Assembly (NCBI GenBank): GCA_019421865.1
Contig: JAHZEL010000010.1
Span: 36,122 to 100,121, forward strand
DNA length: 64,000 nt
Source of the DNA: Desulfovibrionaceae bacterium
GTDB lineage: Bacteria > Desulfobacterota > Desulfovibrionia > Desulfovibrionales > Desulfovibrionaceae
Direction: 5' to 3'
Numbering within the stretch: position 1 is the stretch's first letter; every line of letters starts with the position of its first letter. The position numbers and the translations under genes are program-made. The notes below the pieces were generated by a model. That model was not told the origin of the DNA. It saw only the letters and a list, made by a program, of their open reading frames with translations, and searched no databases. Below, in pieces: positions 7,699 to 17,102 of this stretch.

Positions 7699-10600
7699 TT
7701 ATTCATAGCGGGGCTTTCTGGTCAGGACCTTGCGGAACCAGGCGGTCAGAGAGCAGATCACCACGAAGAAGGTGGGAATGAAGAAGATACCCAGCGTGGT
7801 GGCGCACACGGTGCCCCAGAACACGGCCGTACCCACGGCATGCTGGCTGGCGGCGCCGGCGCCCGAGGCCGACATCATGGGCAGCACGCCCAGACCGAAG
7901 GCCAGAGAGGTCATGAGAATGGGGCGCAGACGGAGTCGGCAGGCTTCCACGGTGGCCTCGAGCAGGGTTCTTCCTTCCGTCATGAGGTTTCGTGCGAATT
8001 CCACGATCAGAATGGCGTTCTTGGACGAGAGGCCCATGACGGCCAGAATACCGACCTGGAAGTACACGTCGTTGGTCAGGCCCTTGAAGTAGGTGCCGAG
8101 CACGGCGCCCAGAATACCGAGCGGGATGACGAGCAGCACGGCGAAGGGGATGGACCAGCTTTCATACAGAGCCGCAAGGGCCAGGAACACGACCAGTACG
8201 GACAGCGCATATAGCATGGTGGTCTGCGAACCGGCCATCTTTTCCTGATAGGAGAGGCCCGTCCATTCCATGCCGAAGTCGTTGCCGAGCTTTCTGACTT
8301 CCTCTTCCATGATGGCCATGGCAAGACCGGAAGCCACGCCGGGCACGGGTTCGCCCTGATATTCCAGAGCGGGCATGGCGTTGTAGCGCTGCAGAACGGC
8401 GGGACCGAAGCTCCAGTCGGTGGAGAACACGGCGTTGAAGGGCACCATTTCGCCGTACTGGTTGCGGAACTGGATGCGGTTCAGGCTTTCGGGGTTTCTG
8501 CGCACGTCGGCGTCGCCCTGCACGTACACCTTCTTCACGCGTTCGTTGTGCACGAAGTCGTTCACGTAGGAGCCGCCGAGCATGGTGGAGATGTCGGAGT
8601 TCACGCTGGAGAGGGTAAGGCCCATGCTGGTGGCCTTGGTGTTGTCCAGATGAATGTTGAACTGCGTGATGTCGTCCATGCCGGTGGGACGGATGTAGGC
8701 GATCTGCGGGTTGGCGAAGGCCGCGCCCATGAGCTTCTTGCCGGCTTCCATGAGCTTTTCATGTCCCACGCCGCCGCGGTCCTGCAGTTCCATGGTGAAG
8801 CCGTTGGTCATGCCGAGGGAGATGATGGCCGGGGGAATGGAGGCGATGAACTGGCCGTCCAGAATGCCGGCGAACCGCTGACGGATGCGGGCCGCCACGG
8901 AAGCGGCGTCCTGACCGGGCTTGGTACGTTCGTCGTAGTCCTTGAGCTTCACGAAGCCCATACCGGTGTTTTCGGAGATGCCGCCCATGCCGAAGCCGGC
9001 CACGAACATCATGGATTCCACGGAATCCTTTTCTTCATTGAGCACGTAGTCGGAGACTTCCTTGAACTGCGCCGTGGTCTGAGCCAGGGTGGCGTTCGGG
9101 GGCATCTGCAGCATGGTGATGATGGCGCCCTGGTCTTCCGAAGGCAGGAAGGAGGTGGGCAGCTGCTTGTACACGAAGCCGAGTCCGGCAACGAGCAGGG
9201 CGTAGATGATCATGAGTCTGCCGCCGCGCTGCACGAGGGCGTGCACGCCGCCGGCATAGCGGTGCTGGTTCTTGGTGAACATGCGGTTGAACCAGCCGAA
9301 GAAGCCGTGCTGCGCGCCCTGAGAATGAGGCTTGAGCAGGCTTGCGCACAGCGAGGGGGTAAGAATAAGGGCCACAAGCACCGACAGCGTCATGGCGGAC
9401 ACGATGGTCACCGAGAACTGCCGGTAGATCACGCCCGTGGAACCGCTCATGAAGGCCATGGGCAGGAACACGGCGGAGAGCACCACGCCGATGCCGATCA
9501 GGGAGGAGCTGATCTGGTCCATGGACTTTTCCGTGGCTTCCACGGGGCTGAGGTGTTCTTCCTGAATCACGCGTTCCACGTTTTCGACGACGACGATGGC
9601 GTCGTCCACGAGCAGACCGATGGCCAGAACCATGGCGAACAGCGTCAGAGTGTTGATGCTGTAGCCGAAGGCGAGCAGCACGCCCATGGTGCCGAGCAGA
9701 ACGACGGGCACGGCGATGGTGGGAATGATGGTGGCCCGGAAGCTCTGCAGGAAGAGCCACATGACGAGGAACACCAGAATGATGGCTTCAACGAGGGTCT
9801 TCACCACTTCTTCAATGGAGGCGATGACCGGGGGAGTGGTATCGAAGGCAAGGTCGTAGGCCATGCCGTCGGGGAAGTAGTGGGAGAGTTCCTCGATCTT
9901 GGCCTTCACGAGGTTGGCGGTTTCGAGGCCGTTGGCGCCGGGGGCGAGGGTCAGACCGATACCCGAGGCGGGATGTCCGTTGTAGTAGGAGGTGATGCCG
10001 TCCATTTCCGTGCCCATGGCCACGCGGGCCACGTCGCGGATATGCACGCGTTCGCCGCTCTCGGTCACCTTGAGCAGCACGTTTTCAAAGTCTTCGGCGT
10101 TGCGCAGGAGGCTCTGAGCCTTGATGATGACGTTGAGGGCCTGATCGTTCGTGCCGCCGATGATGTTGGCGCCGAGCTGACCGGCCGTAACTTCCGCGTT
10201 CTGGGCGGAAATTGCGGTGCGCACGTCGGAAGGCGTGAGCTTGTACTTGGCGAGCTTGTCGGCGTCGAGCCAGATGCGCATGACGTACTTGCCGCCGAAC
10301 ACCTGCACGGTACCGACGCCCTGCGTACGGCTGATTTCGTCCTTGATGTTGGTGCTGATGTAGTCGGCGAGGTCGATGTTCTCCTGGCTGTTGTCCGGCG
10401 AGTACAGGGTGATGACCATGAACATGTTGTCATTGCCCTTGGACACGGACACGCCGTAGCTCTGCACGGCGGCGGGCAGCTGCGACTGCACCTGCTGCAC
10501 CTTGTTCTGCACCTGCATGTGGGCGACGTCGGGGTCGGTGCCCACTTCGAAGGTCAGGGTGATGGTGGACGAACCGGAGGAGTCGGACTTCGACTGCATG

Positions 10601-10833
10601 TACACCAGGTTGTCGATACCGGTCATGTTCTGTTCAATGACCTGGGTGACGGTCTGGTCCACGGTGGTGGGGGAAGCGCCCGAGTACCGCGTGTTGATGC
10701 GGATGGAAGGCGAGGCCACTTCCGGGTACTGCGATATCGGCATGGTGAAGATGGCCAGCACACCGAAAAGCATGGTGACGATGGCCAGCACCCATGCAAA
10801 TATGGGGTGGTGAATGAAAAAGCGGGAAAGCAT
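7699..10833 (-). CDS. acrB: RND multidrug efflux pump, inner-membrane transporter (AcrB/HAE1 family)
   Basis: 1044 aa, the usual length for AcrB-type pumps. Begins MLSRFFIHHPIFAWVLAIV, the typical first membrane helix. The proton-relay aspartates of TM4 are present (GLLVDDAIVVVENVERV near residue 405), as are large periplasmic loops and a second helix bundle (ALAALYESWSIPFAVLLV and onward). Works with the adaptor and outer-membrane channel encoded just upstream; its start codon overlaps the adaptor stop by one base, so the proteins are made in a fixed ratio. Substrate range cannot be read from sequence. Confidence 0.95.
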   Translation of the reverse strand: MLSRFFIHHPIFAWVLAIVTMLFGVLAIFTMPISQYPEVASPSIRINTRYSGASPTTVDQTVTQVIEQNMTGIDNLVYMQSKSDSSGSSTITLTFEVGTDPDVAHMQVQNKVQQVQSQLPAAVQSYGVSVSKGNDNMFMVITLYSPDNSQENIDLADYISTNIKDEISRTQGVGTVQVFGGKYVMRIWLDADKLAKYKLTPSDVRTAISAQNAEVTAGQLGANIIGGTNDQALNVIIKAQSLLRNAEDFENVLLKVTESGERVHIRDVARVAMGTEMDGITSYYNGHPASGIGLTLAPGANGLETANLVKAKIEELSHYFPDGMAYDLAFDTTPPVIASIEEVVKTLVEAIILVFLVMWLFLQSFRATIIPTIAVPVVLLGTMGVLLAFGYSINTLTLFAMVLAIGLLVDDAIVVVENVERVIQEEHLSPVEATEKSMDQISSSLIGIGVVLSAVFLPMAFMSGSTGVIYRQFSVTIVSAMTLSVLVALILTPSLCASLLKPHSQGAQHGFFGWFNRMFTKNQHRYAGGVHALVQRGGRLMIIYALLVAGLGFVYKQLPTSFLPSEDQGAIITMLQMPPNATLAQTTAQFKEVSDYVLNEEKDSVESMMFVAGFGMGGISENTGMGFVKLKDYDERTKPGQDAASVAARIRQRFAGILDGQFIASIPPAIISLGMTNGFTMELQDRGGVGHEKLMEAGKKLMGAAFANPQIAYIRPTGMDDITQFNIHLDNTKATSMGLTLSSVNSDISTMLGGSYVNDFVHNERVKKVYVQGDADVRRNPESLNRIQFRNQYGEMVPFNAVFSTDWSFGPAVLQRYNAMPALEYQGEPVPGVASGLAMAIMEEEVRKLGNDFGMEWTGLSYQEKMAGSQTTMLYALSVLVVFLALAALYESWSIPFAVLLVIPLGILGAVLGTYFKGLTNDVYFQVGILAVMGLSSKNAILIVEFARNLMTEGRTLLEATVEACRLRLRPILMTSLAFGLGVLPMMSASGAGAASQHAVGTAVFWGTVCATTLGIFFIPTFFVVICSLTAWFRKVLTRKPRYE

Positions 10834-12032
10834 TACTTATTGCCTCCGGCGGACTGTTCAGCCTGCATGGCCTCTTCGCTCACGACCTGCACAGGCTGGC
10901 CGCCGCGCACGTTGTTGATGCCGTTCAGCACGATTTCGTCGCCGACCTTGAGGCCGTCGGTGACGTACCAGTCGTTGCCGATGGCGTGGCTGATGGTGAT
11001 GTACTGGCGTTCGGCCTTGCCGTCCTTCACGAGGTAGACGTAGGGCAGGCCCTTCAGATCGCGCAGAACGGCCTTCTGCGGGGCGAGAACGGCCTGATCG
11101 TCCTGACCCATGACCACGCTGGTGCGCACGAACAGTCCGGGCAGCAGCACGCCGTCGGGGTTCGGGAATTCGGCACGCATGGTGACGGTGTTGGTGTTCT
11201 GATCCACGTCCACGCCGGTGAAGTTCAGATGACCGGCGGCGGGATAGTAGGATCCGTCGTGCATGGTGAGCGTGGCCTTGATGTTGGAGGGATTCACGCT
11301 CTTCACGCTGCCGCCGCGTTCGTCGAACTGCTTCTTGAGGGAATACAGGTCGTCGGAAGACTGGGACAGTTCCACGTACATGGGATCGGTCTGATAGATG
11401 GTGGCGAGCGGCGTGGCCTGGCTGGCGGTGAGCAGGGCGCCCACGGTGAAGTTGCTGAGACCGATGCGGCCGCTGATGGGGGCGCGCACTTCGGTACGGC
11501 GGTAGTTGATTTCCGCGGAGTCTACGGCGGCCTTGCAGGACTGCACGGTGGCTTCGGCCTGACGGAGGGTGGCCTTCACGTCATCGTAATCCTGCTGGCT
11601 CACGGACTTGGTCTTCAGCATGCTGGCGGTACGGCGTTCGCGCAGCTTGGTCACGTTGAGGTTGGCTTCAGCGCTGGCGAGATCGGCCTTGGCCTTGTCG
11701 AGGGCGGCCTTGTAGGTGTCGGGCTCGATGCGGTAGAGCACGTCGCCTTCCTTGACCAGAGAACCTTCGGTGAAGCAGCGTTCCTTGAGAATGCCGCTCA
11801 CTTCGGGGCGCACTTCGGCCCAGCGGTAGGCAACGGTACGGCCGGTGAGCTCGCGCTGAATGTCCACCTTGTGGGGCTTCATTTCAATGGTGGTCACGCG
11901 GGTCACGCGGGCCTGAGCGGCCGCAGGAGCGGCGCTGTCCTTCTTGGATATGAGACCGCTCAGCTGATCGCAGCCGACAAGAAGGAAGGGCAGCGCCAGC
12001 AGAGCGGGCGCAATCTTATAAATTCTGGCCAT
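10833..12032 (-). CDS. acrA: RND efflux periplasmic adaptor lipoprotein (AcrA family)
   Basis: 399 aa membrane-fusion protein linking the pump to the outer-membrane channel. The N-terminus is a lipoprotein signal with lipobox LLVGC (Cys 21). Then come the barrel-sandwich half GILKERCFTEGSLVKEGD, a coiled-coil hairpin (about residues 105-165, alternating K/A/E), the second half APISGRIGLS, and the beta-barrel and membrane-proximal domains. AAGGAGC precedes the ATG. Middle gene of the three-gene pump operon. Confidence 0.94.
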   Translation of the reverse strand: MARIYKIAPALLALPFLLVGCDQLSGLISKKDSAAPAAAQARVTRVTTIEMKPHKVDIQRELTGRTVAYRWAEVRPEVSGILKERCFTEGSLVKEGDVLYRIEPDTYKAALDKAKADLASAEANLNVTKLRERRTASMLKTKSVSQQDYDDVKATLRQAEATVQSCKAAVDSAEINYRRTEVRAPISGRIGLSNFTVGALLTASQATPLATIYQTDPMYVELSQSSDDLYSLKKQFDERGGSVKSVNPSNIKATLTMHDGSYYPAAGHLNFTGVDVDQNTNTVTMRAEFPNPDGVLLPGLFVRTSVVMGQDDQAVLAPQKAVLRDLKGLPYVYLVKDGKAERQYITISHAIGNDWYVTDGLKVGDEIVLNGINNVRGGQPVQVVSEEAMQAEQSAGGNK

Positions 12033-12074
12033 TATATTATGCTCCTTGATGGGAATGGAGTAATGGGTGAGCGT

Positions 12075-13481
12075 TTATTCCTGCCAGCCGCCGCCGAGGG
12101 CGAGGCACACTTCGGCTATGCTGACGAGGTGGTTGGCATGGGCCACGGCAAGGGACTGCTGGGCGGTGAACAGATTGCTTTCCGCGGTGAGCAGATCCAG
12201 ATAGGAGGCAAAGCCGTTGTCGTAGCGGGTGCGGGCGTGCGTGACGGCACGGGAAAGATAATCCACCTGACGAGCGAGGGCGTCCACGGAGTTGGCGTAC
12301 TCCGTCTGGGAAACGAGGGCGTCGCGCACGTCCTTGAAGGCGTTCTGCACGGTCAGCTCGTAGGTGGCAACGGCGGCCTTCTTGGCGGCTTCGGCGCTGT
12401 CCACGGTGCGCTTGATGGTCCAGAAGTTCAGCGGCAGGCTCAGGCCGGCGCCGAGGTTGGCGTACTGGTTGGAGCTGCGGAGCACTTCGTTCAGCTCAAG
12501 GCTGGCGCTGCCGAGCAGACCCGTCAGCGAGAAGGACGGGAAGAACGAGGCGCGGGCCGTGCCGATGTCGTAGTTGGCGGCCTGCAGGTTGGCTTCGGCC
12601 TGACGGATGTCGGGACGGTGTTCCAGAATGTCGGAAGGAATGCCGGCAGGCAGGGCGGGCGTCTTGTCCAGAGACTTCATGAGGGAGGAGGGCGCCTTGA
12701 TGTCGTCCATCTTCATGATTTCGGCGGGCGAGCGGCCGAGCAGCACGGCAAGAGAGGTTTCCGCGGCATTCTTGGCGATTCTTGCCGAGGCAAGCGCGTT
12801 GCGGGCGGTTTCCACGTTGGCGCGGATGCTCAGAATGTCGAGGTCGCTGATCTGACCGTTGTCGAAGCGGTTCTGGTAGATCTTGAGCGAATCTTCGCGG
12901 TTCTTCAGCACCTCGCGGGCGATTTCCTCCTGCCAGGTGTAGGCGCTCAGCCAGAAGTAGGATTCCACGGTGCTCGCGGCCACGGTGAGAATCACGTTGT
13001 CGCGCGCGGCTTCGGTGGCTACCAGAGAGGCGCGGGCGGATTCCGCGGCGTTCCAGTACTTGCCCCAGAAGTCGAGCGTCCAGCTTGCGGCGAGCGCGCC
13101 GGAGAAGCTGTGCGTGTTCTTTCCGCCGTTCTGCAGAGCGGCGGGAGAAGTTTCGGAGCGCGCCATGGTGCGCGAGGCGTCGCCCGAAGCGCTGGGAACG
13201 GGCAGGAGGGCATCGCGGGCAATGCCGAGTCCGGCCTGGGCCTGATCCACGTTGGCCATCGCCTGATCGATGTTCTTGTTGTGGGCGAGGGCTTCTTCCA
13301 CCAGCGCATTCAGCGTTTCATCGTGGAAGCGTTCCCACCATTTGGTCTGGAGCGCCTGCGACTGAGAGGCGTCCCAGGTTTGTGGAATATCCATTTCCGG
13401 GCGCTGATAGTCCGGGGCGAGGCTGCAGCCCGTGAGCATCAGCATGAGAGCCGGAGCAAGAATCGACAGCATTTTGACCAT
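12075..13481 (-). CDS. RND efflux outer-membrane channel lipoprotein (OprM/NodT family)
   Basis: 468 aa outer-membrane factor. I use the ATG at 13481 (AGGAGCC upstream), giving signal peptide and lipobox LMLTGC followed by SLAPDYQRPEMDIPQTW, the classic OprM/NodT start; the open frame continues upstream but would bury the signal. Two repeated halves with TolC-type helices are visible, including ARANVETARNALASARI and LRSSNQYANLGAGLSLPLNF. First gene of the pump operon, divergent from the LysR gene. Confidence 0.93.
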   Translation of the reverse strand: MVKMLSILAPALMLMLTGCSLAPDYQRPEMDIPQTWDASQSQALQTKWWERFHDETLNALVEEALAHNKNIDQAMANVDQAQAGLGIARDALLPVPSASGDASRTMARSETSPAALQNGGKNTHSFSGALAASWTLDFWGKYWNAAESARASLVATEAARDNVILTVAASTVESYFWLSAYTWQEEIAREVLKNREDSLKIYQNRFDNGQISDLDILSIRANVETARNALASARIAKNAAETSLAVLLGRSPAEIMKMDDIKAPSSLMKSLDKTPALPAGIPSDILEHRPDIRQAEANLQAANYDIGTARASFFPSFSLTGLLGSASLELNEVLRSSNQYANLGAGLSLPLNFWTIKRTVDSAEAAKKAAVATYELTVQNAFKDVRDALVSQTEYANSVDALARQVDYLSRAVTHARTRYDNGFASYLDLLTAESNLFTAQQSLAVAHANHLVSIAEVCLALGGGWQE

Positions 13482-13647
13482 AAAGAGGCTCCTGTATCCT
13501 TTATAGTGAGCAACATGCCGGATATGCATAAAATGCCGGTCGAAGACGGCAGGGGGTCGGTCGGCTCCGTCAGCATTTTTTTCCAAAATCGGCATCCCTC
13601 TTTTTACAAAAGAGTGCACATTCAGCTCGTGTGGACATACCTTATCT

Positions 13648-13670
13648 TTCTTGTTATAAAAAATCAAGAA
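13648..13670. promoter_or_regulatory. Candidate LysR operator (T-N11-A palindrome)
   Basis: TTCTTG and CAAGAA form a perfect inverted repeat separated by exactly 11 nt (13654-13664, including TATAAA), the spacing expected of LysR-type operators. It lies in the intergenic region between the pump operon and the LysR gene, 53 bp before the latter. Confidence 0.65.
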
Positions 13671-13723
13671 CCATCAAAAAAATGATGGTAACAAAATGTT
13701 AATACCAGGCGAAAGAGGAACTT

Positions 13724-14632
13724 ATGAACTGGACCATAGAACAGCTCAGAGCTTTTGTCACCGCCGCGGAGAAAGGCTCGTTTTCCGCGGCGGGAAGGGC
13801 GATGGGCAAGGCACAGTCCGTGGTGAGCACCCATATTGCCATGCTGGAAGACAGCATCGGCATCGAGCTTTTTGATCGCTCGTCCCGCTCGCCCGTTCTG
13901 ACGGAAGCCGGAAAGGCGCTTCTGCCCGAGGCGCACGCGGTGCTCAGACAGAGTCATCGCTTTGATTCCTGCGCCATCGCCCAGTACGGAGGCGACGCCG
14001 TAAGACTCAACATCGTGGTAAGTCACGGAGTGCCGTTTCAAGGAGTTTCCGAAAGTATTGCAGCACTTTGTGAACGTTATTCCTTCCTGAGCGGAAGCTT
14101 CCATCTCATCTCGCTTGATGAAGTGTGGACTCAGGTCAGCGAAGGAAAGGCACAGATCGGCATCGTGCACGGCCAGCTGCCGACCATAAAAAACAATTGT
14201 GAAATGGTATGCCTCGGGCAGATGCGCTACTGTCTGGTGGCTTCGCGCAATTCGCCGCTGGGGCAGATGAAGAAAGTCAACGTGGAGGCGCTGTCGAGGT
14301 ATCGCCAGATCGTATTCAACAGCGTAAGAGCTCAGAATTACATTCTTAATTCTCAGTATTGGGAAGTGAACGACGTTCTTGCCACGCTGTACTGGGCTTC
14401 GCTCGGCATCGGCTGGGCGGCGGTGCCGCTGGGGCTTGCGCGGCGCATCAGCCGGGACGAATCCATGCGCAATCTGGTGATTCTCGACATGGATACCGTG
14501 GCGCTGATGACCCACAATATCTACCTCATCTGGAACAATGCCTTCAGTCGACGTGACATTCTTGATACACTTTGCAAGGATTTGAAAGAGTTTTATCAGA
14601 TCGCCTTTGAGGAGGAAAACTCGCTTTTCTGA
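13724..14632 (+). CDS. LysR-family transcriptional regulator
   Basis: 302 aa. N-terminal winged helix-turn-helix (LRAFVTAAEKGSFSAAGRAM, then SVVSTHIAMLEDSIGIELFD) and a C-terminal ligand-binding domain. Divergently placed against the three-gene RND pump with a T-N11-A palindrome between them, so it very probably controls the pump and itself. Ribosome binding site AGAGGAA precedes the ATG. Inducer unknown. Confidence 0.92.
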   Translation: MNWTIEQLRAFVTAAEKGSFSAAGRAMGKAQSVVSTHIAMLEDSIGIELFDRSSRSPVLTEAGKALLPEAHAVLRQSHRFDSCAIAQYGGDAVRLNIVVSHGVPFQGVSESIAALCERYSFLSGSFHLISLDEVWTQVSEGKAQIGIVHGQLPTIKNNCEMVCLGQMRYCLVASRNSPLGQMKKVNVEALSRYRQIVFNSVRAQNYILNSQYWEVNDVLATLYWASLGIGWAAVPLGLARRISRDESMRNLVILDMDTVALMTHNIYLIWNNAFSRRDILDTLCKDLKEFYQIAFEEENSLF

Positions 14633-14651
14633 GTCCGGAATACGGATGAAG

Positions 14652-14700
14652 CAGGGGCCTTTCGTGATGCGGCAGCATGACGGAAGGCTCCTGTTTTTTA
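14652..14700 (+). terminator. Terminator of the LysR gene
   Basis: CAGGGGCCTTTCGT pairs with ACGGAAGGCTCCTG (one wobble, one mismatch) and is followed by TTTTTT, 20 bp after the stop codon. Confidence 0.75.
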
Positions 14701-15245
14701 ATGCGCTTCGCTCCATGCGGCAGGCATAACCGGCATCTGCACCATGCGGAGGGAAGAGGAAAAGGAAGGGTGCGGCAGGAGGGGGGAGAATCGCCCGACC
14801 GGCAGGCAGGGGAGGATGGCTGGGCTGCATCGGTGGGGGCTGTGGCCAGGAGGGGCTGCGTACGACTGGCAGGGGAGGTGAGGGGTGAGGGGGCCGCGGT
14901 GCTCCCGCATAAAAGAAGCGCCCGGCCTCGGAGCGGGAGGTTCGGCGATCGGGGAAAGAGGAGCCGTGGGCAGGGAGCGGGGGAACCTGGCCGGGCGGCT
15001 GCTTCGGAAAGCGGAGAGCGCGAAAGGGGGGGGCAGGCTGCGGGGCACAATCGGGCGGGCGACTCAGTCGGCAGAAAGAGGTCCGGCGGCCTGCGCTCGT
15101 GGAACCGCGCAGGGAGGCAGAGGCATGAGAGGGAAGATGCGGGAGAAGCGCTTTCGGGCATGGAAAAGGAGGCCGGACAGGCACTGCAGAAGTCCGCGCG
15201 GCGGAAAAATTTTTTCCGTCCTCGATGGAAATGTAGGGGGATATC

Positions 15246-15254
15246 TGTGGATAA
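15246..15254 (-). promoter_or_regulatory. DnaA-box match beside an AT-rich stretch
   Basis: TGTGGATAA is the exact complement of the consensus DnaA box TTATCCACA, immediately followed by about 50 bp of nearly pure A+T. Only one perfect box is visible, so function as an origin is doubtful. Confidence 0.35.
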
Positions 15255-15288
15255 TATATTGTAATATTTAATAAATAAAAGAAAATAA

Positions 15289-15318
15289 CCTGTTTGCGCT
15301 TTATAATTTACAAACAGG
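15289..15318. promoter_or_regulatory. Perfect inverted repeat, possible operator
   Basis: CCTGTTTG and CAAACAGG separated by 14 nt in AT-rich DNA. Neither arm is followed by a T tract, so a protein-binding site is more likely than a terminator. Its target gene is unclear. Confidence 0.35.
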
Positions 15319-15583
15319 ATAATTAAGTTTATAGGTTTTTTGATAATAATGGTTTAAAACGCGATATTTTTTCTAAAAAATGTTGTGCTGCAATGGATTT
15401 TGTATGTTTTACGAATTGCTGAGTTCGAAGGGGCGTGGTTTCGTTTCTTTTCCGTGGGAGGTTTCGGCAGAGGCCTGCTCGCGGAAAGGGGCGACCTTTC
15501 CTGTTGAAGGGATGGTAGCGGGGCTGTTCATGCGGGAACCGGGGATCCGAAGGACCCAGCTTCCGCATGCCGCGCCGTCCGGC

Positions 15584-16099
15584 TTATCGGCGGGTAACGC
15601 GGCGCGCCGTGACGTAATAGCGGTCCCAGTAGTTGACGGAAAGCGATTCTATGCGCACCCGGGCGCGGGGCTTGGGGCTGTGCACGAAGTTGTTCTGCCC
15701 GATGTAGATGCCGGTATGGTAGCCGGAGCGGGGAATCCTGAAGACCACGATGTCTCCGGGGCGCAGACTGTTGCGGGAAATGCGCTGCCCGGCATTGGCC
15801 TGATCGCGGCTGATGCGGGGAACGCTGATGCCGTTGCTGGCGCAGGCCCAGTACACGAGACCGGAGCAGTCGAAACCCTTGGAGGGAGAGGCTCCGCCGA
15901 AAACATACGGACGGCCGAGCTGACTTTTGGCCGTGGCGGCGATGGCTGCTCCGCTGCCGCTGGCCGCATTGATCTGCGGAGCGGCGTACTGGTTCGGTCG
16001 GTAGGTCTGTTTGCCGCAGCCGGCGGTCAGAATCATGGCTGCGCACAGAAGCAGCAGCGGAAGGAATCGGGCAAAGGAGGAGAAGCGAAGTGTCGTCAT
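15584..16099 (-). CDS. NlpC/P60 peptidoglycan hydrolase lipoprotein (MepS/Spr-like)
   Basis: 171 aa cell-wall endopeptidase anchored as a lipoprotein (lipobox ILTAGC, Cys about 28). The NlpC/P60 domain fills residues 50-165 with the catalytic cysteine in FDCSGLVYWA, histidine in GYHTGIYIG and a further polar residue in NNFVHSPKPRA. Members cleave peptide cross-links or stems in peptidoglycan. Monocistronic, with AT-rich DNA on both sides. Confidence 0.92.
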   Translation of the reverse strand: MTTLRFSSFARFLPLLLLCAAMILTAGCGKQTYRPNQYAAPQINAASGSGAAIAATAKSQLGRPYVFGGASPSKGFDCSGLVYWACASNGISVPRISRDQANAGQRISRNSLRPGDIVVFRIPRSGYHTGIYIGQNNFVHSPKPRARVRIESLSVNYWDRYYVTARRVTRR

Positions 16100-16424
16100 G
16101 GCTGTCCCGCTGAGTTGAGCAGATACAGGTTTAATATTTCTCTTTTAGATCATAAAGAAAAAAAGTGCAAGCAGAACACCTTTGAGGGGAACTGCATGAT
16201 GTGTGATGAATATGTATTATAAAAATATATTAAAATAAAACATATTGTTTTGCTTGATGTATTTTATCTATAACATGGGAACGTATTATTTTTTATTGCA
16301 TGGTTATTGACCTCATATATAAATCGTGAAATATGCTTTTATCAGTGTGATATGTTGTTTTCTCATGGAAGTAATAGGATTTTCTGGAGGAAAAATTACT
16401 TTCGGGAAAAGTGAGGAGGTTGTT
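16100..16424. other. AT-rich divergent intergenic region
   Basis: Lies between the minus-strand NlpC/P60 gene and the plus-strand CII-like gene. Strongly AT-rich from about 16130 to 16400, much more so than the surrounding genes; contains several TATAAT-like hexamers but no gene. Probably holds both promoters. Confidence 0.5.
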
Positions 16425-16775
16425 ATGGTGTCTGAACTTTCCACTCTCATTCACAATCTTGTTCTCGACAATCCGGTGCCCGCCAAAGATCTGGCCAAGG
16501 CTATCGGAAAGCCGTATTCCACGCTGCTGAGAGAAGTGAATCCGTATGATACGGGAGCCAAGCTCGGCGCGGAAACGCTGCTTCAGATCATGTTGCAGAC
16601 GGGGGATACCAAGCCGCTGGAGTACATGGCGGGCAAACTCGGATATACTCTGGTCTCCGCAAGAAATGATGCTCCCCATGTCACTCCCGGCGCCTTTCAG
16701 GGACAGGCCGCCGGAATGAGCGCTTCCTCTGCGCTGGATGATCGTCAGGTCGGGGAAAGAGAGCGCAGAGTCTGA
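16425..16775 (+). CDS. CII-like phage-type DNA-binding regulatory protein
   Basis: 116 aa from the ATG at 16425, which has GAGGAGGT eight bases upstream; the frame stays open to 16326 without start support. The first 80 residues look like the phage regulatory CII family (helix-turn-helix region NPVPAKDLAKAIGKPYSTLL, then ETLLQIMLQTGDTKPLEYMA). The C-terminus is polar and probably disordered. No other phage genes adjoin it, so it is either a domesticated regulator or a prophage remnant. Family assignment is from motif memory. Confidence 0.7.
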   Translation: MVSELSTLIHNLVLDNPVPAKDLAKAIGKPYSTLLREVNPYDTGAKLGAETLLQIMLQTGDTKPLEYMAGKLGYTLVSARNDAPHVTPGAFQGQAAGMSASSALDDRQVGERERRV

Positions 16776-16814
16776 TGCGGACACGTCTCCTTCCTGCCAG
16801 CGAAGGAGAATATG

Positions 16815-16847
16815 GGCGAAGGCGTCATGGTCTTCGTCCTTTTTGTT
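16815..16847 (+). terminator. Terminator of the CII-like gene
   Basis: CGAAG and CTTCG arms (GGCGAAGGCGTC..GGTCTTCGTCC) followed by TTTTTGTTT, 40 bp after the stop. Stem is short. Confidence 0.5.
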
Positions 16848-17102
16848 TAAGGAATGTGCTTTTTGGGGGAGGCGGCGCGCAGCAGGGCTGCTCCAGCAGA
16901 GGAGGAAGCATTTTTTGCGCCGCCGTAGTTGCTGCGGAGGATGGGAAAGGGGCGGGAAGCAAAAGGCGTTTGCCGAGGAAAATATCGTGGGCGGGGGAGG
17001 AATGAGCGGAGATGGGGAATGAAGGCGTGCCGGAAAGAAGATCCGCCGAAGGGCGTGGGGCGGGCGGCCCCGGAAGGCGCTTTCACAGGGAAGGAAGGCG
17101 CA
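16848..17102. other. Intergenic region, nothing recognised
   Basis: GC- and purine-rich DNA between the CII-like gene and the SRP RNA terminator. Open frames on both strands are short, low-complexity and without ribosome binding sites. Confidence 0.5.

Larger units (their letters stand above)
14701..15583. other. Long intergenic region without a supported gene
   Basis: The first 530 bp are GC-rich and purine-skewed; open frames there (up to 195 codons) have low-complexity Arg/Gly/Glu composition and no ribosome binding site. The composition flips to AT-rich at about 15240, where a DnaA-box match and an inverted repeat occur (listed separately). Confidence 0.5.

Noticed and set aside
8548..13685. 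Two plus-strand frames of 829 and 899 codons opposite the RND pump genes
   Set aside because: Antisense shadows rich in His, Gly and Val; the minus-strand pump proteins are full length and typical.
15246..15254. Chromosomal replication origin
   Set aside because: Only one consensus DnaA box and no dnaA, dnaN, gyr or gid genes nearby.
14677..15264. 195-codon frame after the LysR gene
   Set aside because: Overlaps the LysR terminator, low-complexity Arg/Gly/Glu composition, no ribosome binding site.
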